Positions 1-11,700 of a stretch of 64,000 nt of DNA are shown here, piece by piece. Under the pieces are notes generated by a model. That model had not been told where the DNA came from and searched no databases. It was given only the letters and a program-made list of their open reading frames with translations. Each line of letters opens with the position of its first letter. Positions within the stretch are counted from its first letter, which is position 1. The stretch lies in NCBI GenBank assembly GCA_947652605.1, contig OX393579.1, positions 25,813,674 through 25,877,673 on the forward strand, read 5' to 3'. The DNA is from Elmis aenea (Eukaryota; Arthropoda; Insecta; Coleoptera; Elmidae). Position numbers and translations under genes: made by a program.

Positions 1-411
1 CCATATCTCGGTAATTTTTTGCAACAAATATATAAAACTACATTTTTAAAAAGCTAAAAAAATTCTCTTTCGCATAGTCATGGCCAACTAGGGTTTCTAT
101 TTAAAAAAAAAAGTAAGTTTACTCCATATCTCGAAAGTCAAGGTGGCTAAAAAAAATACTTTTGTTTTTAAATTAAGCATAAAAATCTGTTTAAGAAACA
201 TATATGACATTTTGTTCTAATTTAATAAATAAAGAGGTTAAAGGAAATTTCATTTTTCGTCTTTAGTGCCAAAATGAAATCCGATATTAAAAATCTGATT
301 GCATAGATGTTCTTTTCTCAAAAAAATTGCCCAATAGACCAAAATCAGATTTTCGCTATCTATTACGGTAACCGAGGTACTCCTTAAAACATTCGAATTT
401 GGTCCACCCTG
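1..411. repeat. right part of a TA-CAGGGTG foldback element
   Basis: The stretch ends GGTCCACCCTG|TA at 411-413, the shared end of the foldback families in this window. It carries the 'atatctcg' and 'aaccgaggtac' phrases seen in related copies at 19085-19206 and 39990-40173. The left end lies outside the window. Positions 412-743 hold only AT-rich sequence with no feature I can support. Confidence 0.5.
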
Positions 412-743
412 TAAACGAAGTGGCCTTATGAAAAGTTTGTGAAGTGACAAGCGGTCTTCTACGGTAAAAGGTCCCCACCCCTGTTCTAGCTCTTATGATA
501 AACGAGAATATAATGCTGGAACTGGAATTTCAATCAGCCTGTATATTATATCATTTTAAACAAAAAAAAAGTAGAAAGTAGTAACTTCCGCAATCCGTAC
601 AGTTAATAAAAATACCATACGGAAGAAAATTTTTTACTTTTAAATATTGTATAAAATATTAAGGATCTAAGACATAAAAAACTTGTTTTAAAATCTTTAC
701 AATGTTAAAAACGATGATGAACTTATTTATGTTGTTATTTACT

Positions 744-1723
744 CAGGGCCAATTTTATCATTAGGCGAGTTTAGGCACCAGATTTCTTCATAAAAAAGGC
801 TAAAATTTATGTTACATATGTATGTATTTACGTTATTTAATTTAAAAAAATTATTAAATGTTTATATTGGTTTAATATTTTTATAAATATGCTTATAATT
901 CATAAATATTTCGAAAAACTTCGGTAGGTAATTTCTATCATACCGAATAGTAGGTTCTTTATTGTAAAATGTTTTTGGAAAACATCTTCTTTTTGAGTTG
1001 CACCCCCTAAAGGGAACGGTAAGTTTTCATTTTATTTCTCAAATTTGGATAAATGTAGGAGAATGACATTTGTTATTGTTTTTTACTTATTAAAAGATTT
1101 CCCATAGTAATATTTTCAATCATCTCATACCTTTACAAGATACTGAGACGTGTAACCCCTGTTTTTTTTTTTTTAACACAATTTTTTGAGTGGTTAAAAT
1201 TTTGCAATTTAATTATTTTTTTTTGAAACCTTGATTTATTTAGTAACTTTTTTTATTCCTAAATTGTTCCGCAAAACCTACAGTTTTTGACTAAAATATA
1301 AAATAACTGACATGCAACACCAAATAAACACGAAAACGAAAACATAGGTATGCCACTTTTACTCAATATGTACAAACCATGATAACTACTAAAATGAATC
1401 ATTTTATTTAAAAATATTTGATGGTGCAAGTTCCACTTATTTTATTTTTTACCCAAAAACTACGTTTTTCATTCTTCTACATTTCTCCAAATTTGATAAA
1501 TAAAATGTAAACTTACTTTCACCGTTCCCCTTTATGGGATTGTTAGTCCTAAATAAGACATTTTAGGAAAAAAAAAATATGAATTTAAGTAATTAACCAG
1601 CCGAAGTTTTTCGTAATATTTATGGATCACCCTGTATATAGACACATACGCACATTTAGACAATATATGAGGGCGCCCAAATTTGCTTTGCCTAGGGGCG
1701 CAGATACCCTTGCGCCGGCCCTG
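744..1723. mobile_element. non-autonomous hAT element, CAGGGCCRR end, with nested foldback
   Basis: Left end CAGGGCCAATTTTA, right end CGCCGGCCCTG. The flanking octamers are tatttact (736-743) and tacttact (1724-1731), 7 of 8 identical, as expected of a hAT 8-bp duplication. No transposase is visible. Positions about 887-1634 are a separate foldback element inserted inside; its arms share 'cgaaaaacttcgg' near 910 and 1605. Confidence 0.75.
887..1634. mobile_element. foldback element nested in the 744-1723 hAT copy
   Basis: Right end GGATCACCCTG|TA at 1636; the left arm begins near 901 with the complement of the sequence next to that end. The 'aaggggaacggt', 'aaatgtaggagaatgac' and 'cccatagtaatattttc' segments also occur in the element at 31989-32914, so the two are one family. 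Confidence 0.6.
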
Positions 1724-3611
1724 TACTTACTCAATCAGTAATGAAAAACCTTCCTACTTTTATTGTTTTCTTGATATTACAGTTTTATTAAACATCAGCG
1801 GATACTCGATGCATTATGATCGCTTTAACCAGGATATTTGAAAATGTATAAGAATTTAAGTAACAGCTGCCGAAATAATGATACCTATTGTGTCTTCACA
1901 TTACGCGGTAAGTTTGTTTTTGTATTTTATTGAACAATTTTGTTGTTTTCTCAACTTGCGCAAACCGGAAATTTAAGAGCCTGCTTTATTTGAACAAGTT
2001 TCAATTGGTTTTGGAAATCACACGCTTTATTTCAAAACTAATAAAAAATATAAGTAGGTTGCATACGTGTTAACTAAACACAAATCGTATGTTTGAATTA
2101 ATTTTTAAAAACGTGTGTATATAAATAATTTAATAGTAAGATGTTAAAAAGTGTCTAATACAGGTTTTATCTGCTTCACTTTCAGCAAAACTCAACTTTA
2201 TACGCAAAAAATATCTATATTATACCTACCTGTATGATTATCCTAGGAAGTTATAATTACAAGGACCGAGAGAATTGATCTGGAAAAATGGAACGCCGCA
2301 TGAAAACTGGGGTGGTATATAGAGCTTAGATATAATGTCGTTGAAATATATTAACCGTGAAAAATCAACATGGTTTAATAATTTATTTACGGTTTTCAAA
2401 AGTTTAGCTTGAGATATTACTAAAGAAACTAAATTATACAATACAACGTAGTTTCCGATACGTTTAATACAGTACTAAATATGTATAAACCACCAGTTTA
2501 ACCAATATAATTTAGAAGCGACGTTAAGAAAATATGTAAGTATCTTACAATAACCACAAAAAAGGAGATAAAGTTCTAATCTTGCATGGGAATCCAGACT
2601 ATCTATGTTATTATGGGTGCTATCATGTGACTTTGTGAATTGGAAAAAGCTGAACGAATTTAACAACTTATTAATATGATAGTTTTTATCTGTCGCGGCA
2701 AATTTAGATTTTATAAGTAAAAAATGTAAGAAAGACAATGTAAAAAGCTCAATACTGTTTTATTTAAAGAGGTAAGTCTGTACTTTACTCAGATAATTTT
2801 GTAATATTGATGGCATTTTATTTGTTAAAGTTATCACTTCCATGATTTACATATTAAATTGTTTTTTAAAGGCCAATTTTGTTTTTACACATTTATAGAT
2901 AGCATTTGTATTATGATTATGGACCAACATGGCTTGCCAGTTGCGCGTATTTAACAATAAAATAACACAACTAATAAAATAACACAAACGATCTATCTAT
3001 ATACTTTCTAAAGAAACAAATTCAGTATGCTATTGATAATTTACTTTTCTTTAAATAAACAAATGATAGTTTTCATTACGTTAAATAAAAAGGAATTATT
3101 AAACACAATTCCAGATATAATGTTTTTAAAATCAAGAGAGATATGATATTTTTTGTTTTATGCAGTAAGTGTATAAAAATCTTTCAAAAGTAGCCTAAGG
3201 ATATTATTATAAGACAACATCGAAAGAAAAAACGTTTATAATTGGATCACAAATTATGCGATAACGATCAATTTGTCAACTGACTCAAAATACTGAAACA
3301 AAAAACAAATGAAGCTAAAAAGTGGCATGCTTTATTTAATGTAGTCTTATTAGTCTTCAACATATGACAAAAAGTTTTTTTTTTGCTAAATGATTATAAC
3401 AATATATTTTCATACCAGAATACTACAAAATATGTCATAGGCTTCTTTCGTAGTTTTTATTTAACTTATAGTTTCATTTGCCCATTGTAACGCATTACAC
3501 ATTAAAATCAATGAGATACTAAAACGTTAAAAAATGTTTTTAGTGTCCACAGCAAGGTCTTAAAAAGTACTTAAGTGCGACTCAAAACTTAATCAAGCTG
3601 CGTCTTCAAAT
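1724..3611. other. upstream intergenic DNA without recognised genes
   Basis: AT-rich sequence. Short open frames near 2240-2740 on the minus strand have no recognisable domain, low complexity and no splice or promoter context, so I treat them as chance. No tRNA, rRNA or repeat with clear ends is visible. Confidence 0.5.
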
Positions 3612-3987
3612 AATAGTTATTTATGTACCAAGGCAATAAAGTTTGACTTTTTATCACGAGTGTGGATATTATTTGCCGAGACGAAGTCGAGGCAAATAAC
3701 CACGCGAGTGATAAAAAGGAACTTTACTGCCGAGGTGCATATTAATTTTTTTTCTGCAATCGTCAAAGAAATAGCAAAAACTGAAGCAATTACATAAAGT
3801 TTTACTTCATCTGTCAAATTCTCATTATCCTGTCAAATATGTATTTTTCTAAATTCAACCAATGAGCGTAGCGCATTTTATTTTTTTACTGCGTAGGCAG
3901 TAAAAATGATTATTACAGCCGCTTTTGGGTACTTATTGTTTGTGTATAGTGTATAGGGTATAGTTTAGTGACGATTGCAGAAAAAAT
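3612..3987 (+). repeat. hairpin repeat, copy A (inverted partner at 54985-55455)
   Basis: Begins aatagttatttatgtacc and ends gacgattgcagaaaaa. The same sequence recurs reversed at 54985-55455. Inside is a stem pairing 'aaggcaataaagttt...tttttatcac' with 'gtgataaaaa...actttactgcc' (about 3629-3742), whose loop is itself a small hairpin around gacgaagtc. A second pair, ctgcaatcgtca / tgacgattgcag, lies at 3754 and 3968. No ORF of interest. It is about 850 bp upstream of the candidate promoter. Confidence 0.7.
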
Positions 3988-4833
3988 GTTTTTAGGGTTT
4001 AGTTTAGAAAGATCTTGAAAAAAGATCTCATAAAGTGATTTTGTTTGAGCACATAAAATGTGAACTAGCCATGACATAAACAAAACATATCATATTATTA
4101 GAGTTTTGAATCTGTACAACACAGTTACGAAATCCCATGTAGATTGTTCCATCACTTAAATATTAAAATATGTACCTACTTGTTAATTAGGATTTTGTAT
4201 TTTTTTGGTAAAAGACTTAATTTACAACAAAATCTATTAAAAAATTACCCATAAAGAAGCGTTCAATGTCAATAAATATATATTTTTTTAAATGATAGAC
4301 TAACTTTTAGTCACATTTTAAAGTTTAATATCATCTCAATTACATTAAAACGTAGTAGCAGATTTACAATAAAATTGCTTTATTTTTATACATTGTTAGC
4401 CTTCGATCTATTCAAGTATTTTTTAAAAGTAATATTTTATGTTTATAAAAAATTAACTCTATGACTAGTATTTCAAGTAAATATATAATTTTGTTCTACG
4501 ACAAAATATTTAGTAGTCAATTCTGTAACATTAATATAAAGCTAACCTCTCTTTCACATACCGCTGCTTATTTGGCAAAAGTTGTTTTTACAAAAAACTA
4601 CATCAATCAAAACATATATTAAACATGGTTTACACATTAAGCAAGTACTTAATGTATTGTTTATAAATACTAGGCTACGACAGGCAATGGTTTAATCATT
4701 AAAAGCTTTTCCGCTTTAAAAGCACTCTCGACGCCGACGACGCCACAGGGTTTCAAGCGTCCGAATCGAAAACCGACGAATGCGGTCGAAGAAAATCGAA
4801 TGACAGGTGGTTTTAGGCCTTTGGTGAGATACC
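3988..4833. other. region upstream of the promoter
   Basis: AT-rich up to about 4700, then a short CG-containing stretch (4720-4810, ctcgacgccgacgacgcc...). Possible regulatory DNA for the peptidase gene by position only; no motif is assigned. Confidence 0.3.
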
Positions 4834-4876
4834 TATATTATATCAGCGAGTAGCTACAAACACAAACGTTCAGTTC
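4834..4876 (+). promoter_or_regulatory. possible core promoter of the peptidase gene
   Basis: A TATA-like run TATATTATAT at 4834-4843 is followed by an arthropod-type initiator TCAGT at 4870-4874. The spacing is about 38 bp, slightly longer than usual. The 4720-4810 stretch just upstream is richer in CG dinucleotides than its surroundings. A good splice donor (GTAAGG at 4960) could end a short non-coding first exon. No transcript evidence is available, so this is only a candidate. Confidence 0.25.
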
Positions 4877-5412
4877 TAGAACCTAGTTGCTTGGGTCCGA
4901 GCGCTTTTATCTAGAATCGATAAGCCCCAAGTCCTCGTGTTATTTAAATAAATCGGATGGTAAGGGAGTGTCCTTTAATAGTAGTGGAGGTCCTAGCTGT
5001 GACCTAGCAGCATACGGTGACGTCTTGCAACAAAATCCGGTATTAATAAAATTATAAAATCAAAATTATCACAATTAAGTGACCTGCGCATTGTATATAC
5101 GAGAAATTTTGTTTTGTTTATAGTACATAATAAATTTAAAACAAATTACAAGTATCTATTTAACAATTATAATGCACAACAGCAAATAATTAGGAGCAAA
5201 ACCAATTTAAATCTCATGTTAAATATCAAGTAGACATAAAGTTTTTCACAAATAATTAGCAGTACAAACTCATAAGTAAATTATTTTTATAAGAACAACA
5301 TAAAAATTAATTACAAGAAAATTATAGCACTCAATTCGATTCCTAATAATAGTTATTATCTGGTAATCATCTTATAAATTAATAAGGCAATTTAGAAAGG
5401 TCTAAGGAACGT

Positions 5413-5466
5413 ATGCTGAGCGGTAAACACCGTAAAACTCTTGAAACCGGTAATATGATAACATAA
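5413..5466 (+). other. upstream ORF abutting the peptidase start codon
   Basis: An ATG at 5413 opens 17 codons and stops with TAA at 5464-5466; the next base begins the peptidase ATG at 5467. It is in the same frame, so the TAA also proves that the peptidase frame cannot be extended upstream in unspliced sequence. If the leader is transcribed through here, this uORF could limit translation of the main frame or feed reinitiation. Whether 5413 is in the mature leader is not known. Confidence 0.45.
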
Positions 5467-5785
5467 ATGGATAATTTTAAATCTGAATGCAATGGACCAA
5501 TACAAATGACTGAGAGCACGTGGAAGTACAAAGACACAAACAATGGTTACATAAAAAGTGAAAATGGACCGGAAGAATCCGTCGGTCCTTTGTTAGGAAC
5601 ATCTCCGGTAACTACCGTCGTCCAGGTTTCCGGTAGCGGAGCAAGAACGATGGTTCTTCCGGGAAAAAGAAAACCGACGAGAGAAAAGTATCTTCTAGGA
5701 GCAGTTTTAGCATTAATTTTAATTAGTGGCGTTTTTCTACTAATGCTTATTGGTAGCAACAGTAAAGAATGCACTATTCAAAGTG
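5467..5785 (+). CDS. peptidase coding exon 1: cytoplasmic tail and membrane anchor
   Basis: Codes residues 1-106 plus the first base of codon 107. The start has A at -3 and G at +4, and an in-frame TAA lies directly upstream. The tail is polar and Pro/Gly/Thr-rich, followed by KRKPTREK and a hydrophobic run of about 21 residues ([15 protein letters not shown]...). The basic flank on the N-terminal side fits a type II orientation. Donor GTAAGT at 5786; phase 1. Confidence 0.9.
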
Positions 5786-8700
5786 GTAAGTACAGAATAT
5801 TGTATTATTTATTGCACATTTAATTTCTTATTAAAATTGATATGTTCATATATTTTATTGTTATGAATTAGGGGTAGGTAGAGATTTTCGTTTAAGGACG
5901 ACTTTAACATTAAAATAATAAGATGCTTCAAACAATTTATTTTACATAATTTTTGTAAACTGTAAAAGAAACATTATAAGTAAACAATATTTTAATATTT
6001 GATTGTTCTCAGCTAAAATATTCTATCCTAATTTGGTTTAAGTTTACGCGGGCCGCAAAAAAACTGACAAACCCATGCGGCCCGCGGAAAATACCGCATT
6101 ACCCACTTCTCTCATACATAATCACACTTAAACTGTTTGCTTGTAAATTAGGATCGGTTTCAATTTTATGTTATGTTATGTACAATTTAATGCGTTTAAT
6201 TAACAAATCTTTTATCATCTAGACTCGATTGCACAAAGCGCTTTACATGGCTTGTTAATTTGATTTTAAAATTTTACATTGAATTTACTATGCTAGTCCC
6301 AACTCTGAAATCAAATATGAAGCTTTTAGCATTCGGGGGCGGTAATGTGTTTTTTATTTTTAATATACATAGTTCTTAATTTTTATAAAGTTGTGCGACT
6401 TCTTTAATATAGGTACTTAAAAAAAGTGATTTATTAATGAAACACAAACAGTTACTCGTAAACTATAATTTTCAGATGGAAATATATTTTAGTTACCGAG
6501 AAAACTTAAAAATCTATTAGTTAAGTGTGAGTTCATCATGTATGTATAAATACCAATTCTGCTAAAATATGCAATTTTTTTGTAACACACGGAACGGTAA
6601 AAATATACATCCTCTCTTTTTAATGCGGCGATTGGACCATAGATAGCTAATATACATTGGATTGGAAAACGTGAAAAGCGCGTGTAATGACCACGTCATT
6701 TTTGACATTTTAAAAATATTACTTTTGATTTTAAATCTATGATTTGTTAAAACTACAATAAATGTATAAAATTCTGTTTTAACGTTTGAAGTTATACGCC
6801 TCGGATTGTTAAACATTGGCGTCTGCGCGCGTAATTTGCAAAAAGCACGTTTTGTAACATAACATCTAAAATTTTAAACAGTTTTTTTTAGTAATCCTAG
6901 TTTTATTTGATTTTCTATGATTGCCGTTTAAGCACACTTTAGAAAAAGAGAAAAATATTTTCAACTCACTCCGTCGGCTTCATTCAATTCTGAATGGTAG
7001 CTAATTCGGGCTTAATACGTTTTATAACGTACTTTTTTTTGTGAACGATGATAAAGGGAAATATAAGTTTTTAACCAAAGTTTTGCGTAAACGCAGAGTA
7101 TATAAAAAGATGATTTTGGAGGATAAACAAAAAAAAAAACTGACACTTGCAATTTTTTTTATTGAATAATGTATTTATGTAAGGTGACCAGATTTTGAAA
7201 GTCCGAATCCGGGACAAAATATCTTGGGAGAGATTAGGTTAGGTTTGGTTAGGTAAAGACCGAAGGGAGGTGGTATAACATAAAACTAACGTATGTAATT
7301 TGTAATAAGTATAAAATAATTATATATTTTTGATAAATAAACAAAATAATTTAAAAATGATATAATAACGAAATAAATTGATATAATACTCTAACAAATT
7401 ACTACTGTCCGTGCCACGAAAAATGGCGAGCCAATGGCGTACTCTGCCAGTGTCTTTACCGTTATATTTACGCGCACTTCCACGTTCTGATAGATAAAAA
7501 ATTAAATACGTCTATTTTAATTTGCGCCAAAGTCAACCCTTATCTCTCCATCTTTCGTGGTACGGACAGTAACACAACACAACGTATAAAAAAAATAAAT
7601 CTTACATAAAAACTGAACTGTAAACTGAGCATGTAAAGGTAAACTACGAAGAAGCTGAAGAGTTACATATATTTTTTGGAGCTTTGTTGAGTCATAAGCA
7701 TTTTATAAAATTCGACGCAGTTTTCTTCATAATTGACTTTAGTCACTAGCATTGCCTTCAAGGTTTCCACACTAAGCTGCGTTTTTTCGCTAGTCCATGT
7801 GCTATTCATTAGTGAAAAAACCCTTTCGGTAGCAGCATTAGTTCCGGGAAGACAGAAAAGGAACTCTGCTAATTTTGGTATGTTTGAGAAAGGAACATCA
7901 TTACTGCTGAAGTGAGAGATCATTTCAATCCACCTTTGAGCGGATAAAGTTTTATTAGTGGTCCACTCGGCAAGTGGTAGCGAAACGACAGCTGTTGTCC
8001 GCAAAATATTTTTATGTAGACATTAGACACTACAGCACTAATTTTTTTTTTCTGTAAATTATTTACAGAAAAAAATCATATTTTTAGCTAAATCGGGACA
8101 GTTGAACCAAATCCGGGACAAATCGGCGTCCCGGATTGTCTTCCAAAAAAACCGGGACAAGGGATGAAAAGTAGGAACTGTCCCGGAAAAATCGGGACGT
8201 CTGGTCACCTTAATTTATGGAGTTATTTCTTTTTTGTTTAAAAAAAGTCACTTATAAGAAAAAATTTGAAATAAATTATTTAAGAGATCCAGAATTTAAT
8301 AAACAATATCGTTACTCTATTTTATGTTTGTAAAAAGTTTTACTTTTAGAGAAATAAATTTAAGTTGTATTTAAAGTTAAAAATATCGCGTAAAAAATGT
8401 TTTATTTCGCGAAGAAGCTTTAAATAATTTGTCACTAATGTTTTGGGGTTCAACGATTTTAAATAAATCGCTTTAAATAAAATTTAAATAACATGTATAC
8501 AGGATGGTCCACATAGAAGGGTCACTATTGGGATCTCGTAAACGGTAATAGCTACAAAGAAGTTTAAATTAGACAAATTGTTTCTCTTTCCGAGACCTAT
8601 TCAGAGATGCTTTAATGTTTTAAAAAAGGTTCCATGGCACGCTGGATATTCAACAAAAAACAAAATGGGATTTTTTTTTTAAATCGTGAATAACTCGGTT

Positions 8701-11700
8701 AATACTTGATGGTACAAAAATATTTTTGCAGAAAAAGTTGTAGATGTTTTTACGCGCTTTAAAATAAAAACATTCATTTGTTTCAATATTGTTTAAATTC
8801 TTAGATAAATTATAAACTTGCATTTTTTTAAATGGAAACCAAAGTTGGCTATGATCTCATAAAACGCATGTTTTCCTCTTTTCAATAACATAAGGTTTGA
8901 TGTATTTATTTTTATATTTAGGCTCAAAACAAATAAAATTCATTAAAAAGTCCCTATGAAGCTATAGAGTTCCATGAAGTTAAAAAATATTGAAACAAAT
9001 GGATGTTAAAACAATCTACAACTTTTTCCTCAAAAATATTATTGTTCCATTAAGTATAACCGAATTATTAAGGATTTAAAAAAATGCTGATTTTTATTTT
9101 TGTCTTTATGAAGGGTGCCATGGAATTTTTTTTAAACAATAAAGCACTACTTACTGAATAGGTCTCAGAAAGGGGAACAATTTGTCTAATTTAAACTTCT
9201 TTGTAGCTCTTATCGTTTACAATATCCCAATAGTGGCCCTTCCATGTGGACCACCCTGTATATTATACAAAATTATACTACCTATAACCGAACTGTCTGG
9301 ATAAAGTAAATTTTCATTATTGTTTGTATATTGACAAACAAACAAACAAATGCCCGGAAGAGTAATTATGTCTAAACAGCTCGACAAATCAACAACTGAA
9401 AGAACTTACAGAAAGTTGACATTTTAGCTGGAAATCAGTAAATATTTTTCATTTAGGAAATAAATATATCTAATTAAAAAATAGTACAGTAAATTTCTTT
9501 CGAGAAAATTTCCATAAATGTATCGCTTGGTATCACTTAAAAAAAAAAAATTGGCAGAATCACTGAAACAATTTTAAAATTTGATAGATTTTACAAGATT
9601 TGTATAATCGTTTGAATAAATCAATTTTTGAATGTTATAGCCTGCTGCTTATTTTTGATTTTATTAAAAACGATCATTTTATGGTATGACAATATTACAT
9701 TATAGTAATTTAATAGTAACAATGTTTGTACAAAAAATTATATATGCAAATTATAAAAAAAACGGCGTCAAAAAATAAATATCTTATACGTTATTTACAT
9801 ATCGGGAGAGAGATTAACAAATAAATAAGAAATTTGCACTTTCGTTAAGTAATCCTAAGTACGGCTAAACTTTACTTTACCCAGCGCTTCCACCATTAGC
9901 ATAAAAACATTAAAAAGACGTAATTTTATCCGTTAAATATGCATAAACCCTTTTAAAACAACTTCTGATCTTACATTTTCGAACACCAACTTCTAAGCTT
10001 TTTCAATTTTAATATTATCAAAGTGATAAAAAGGGATGAAATAATAAAAAAATTGAAAATTCACCCGTTAAGTACTTAACGAAGTTTAATGTACTAGTCT
10101 TAACGATATTCAAAGTTTTTAGAGTTCAAATAAACCGGCACATAAATTTTTTAATCGCTTCATAAGGCCTTTGTTTTAAAACGAGGTCGTTTTGTGGTGT
10201 TGCTGATAACATTTTCAACGTATTCCGAGGTCTTAATAGATAGTCTAAACTGTAAACTGACCAAACTTTGTAGGGCATGCCATCTCTATGCACAAGTTTA
10301 CTTGTAAACGTAACAATTGTACCGACTAATTAAACTTTGTAAAGCCGTTCACGTAATTTTGAGTATTTACATATTATGTGGATGTACATATACACGTATC
10401 GTTATGCAGCTTGTAACGTATTATGCAAAAGCAAAGTCATGTTGCGGTTTGCTTAACAATCGATTACCTTGTGAAAACATAACACACCCCTTCACAACTC
10501 TGTACTACAGCAGGAAGTAACTGCCTGATAAAGTAACCACTGACGCGTACTATGCGGAAATTTGAGTACATTAACTTGAGGGTTGCGGCTCCTGCCGAAG
10601 TTAAGGAATGAAATTAAGGATTTCCATTTCTGTATATTAATAAGATATTAGGTCCCCGCTCTAACTTCATTAATAATGGAAAACATAATTTTCCCGCGAC
10701 CTAATTAAAGTAAGTTTGTAAGAAATGAGAAACTGGATCGAATAGTAGTTATCGTTCTATCGTACAGCGAGTTTTTACTGTTACTTATGAAAATATACAA
10801 GATTTCATTATCGACATGCAAAAATAGCATTTTTATAAAACACGAGCCCACCACGGCCTTTTAAAGTTTCTAATTAAAACAAAATATGATCTCAGCCGTA
10901 TATTTTCTTAATTTTGCATGTTTACATCTTCTGATCACATCCAGTAAAAACCGGAAATATGTGTTATTTCATGATCAAATGTATAGGGTGCCCACCTAGG
11001 GCGTATTTTCTTCATAGCTGCCTTATTATTCAAAATAGAAAAAGTTTCAAAACATAATTTGTTGGAGATCATGCTATACATAACCTACAATTATTTTCAG
11101 CTATACGGAGTGTTTTGTTTTTTTTTACTTTAAATACAACACCCTGTATATTTTTAATTTTTTTGATTCCCAATTTAATTTTCTTTCAAAAATGTATAAG
11201 GTTTATGTACATAAAACAATAGTTTTTGAATTATTGACGTTTTTTTTTGATACTATTTTCGGATACCTACAGATATTTAGCTAAATATTCGGTATATTTT
11301 TGCTGCCATGGCCAATCACCGAAGTGGAGGGGGAGGGTACAAGGATGAGGTGAGCAAGGGTAGAGGGTAGGTGGAAGTACTGACAGCATTTGCCTATAGT
11401 AGGTAGAGAAAACCACCTGAAACCCCTACGATGACAGACGGCCTCTGGATTCGAACCCACGACCTCCCGAGTGCTCGCTAGGCTGCTTACCAACCAGCCA
11501 CCGAGATCGGTAATTTAATTCAGCTTAAAAAAAAATAATTGCGCTTTAACAATGTCAGTGTAAAATAATTCGGTAGTTTTGTTAACAATACTCTTATAGT
11601 GTCTTCTGAACATTTAAACTTTTTAAATATAACACAGGGTGTTTGTTTTGGTCGATCTCTTTAGCTGAAATTTCAACACGAATAAATCAATTTTATTAAA

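Larger units (their letters stand above)
7180..8212 (-). mobile_element. hAT element, TAAGGTGACCAGA ends, internally deleted
   Basis: The 13-bp terminal inverted repeat TAAGGTGACCAGA is present at both ends, and 'atttatg' flanks both sides (7173-7179, 8213-8219). Sub-terminal 'cgggaca' motifs occur repeatedly at each end. The interior holds a transposase C-terminal relic (7663-8004, minus) and a nested MITE (7403-7571). Ends of the same family bound the elements at 15864-16237 and 56888-57214. Confidence 0.85.

Noticed and set aside
2238..2738. Two minus-strand frames of 67 and 87 codons upstream of the gene
   Set aside because: No domain, no conserved splice or promoter context; lengths are not unusual by chance in this DNA.
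10317..10520. 67-codon Cys-containing frame in intron 1
   Set aside because: No signal peptide pattern with cleavage, no similarity recognised, no RNA evidence; treated as chance.
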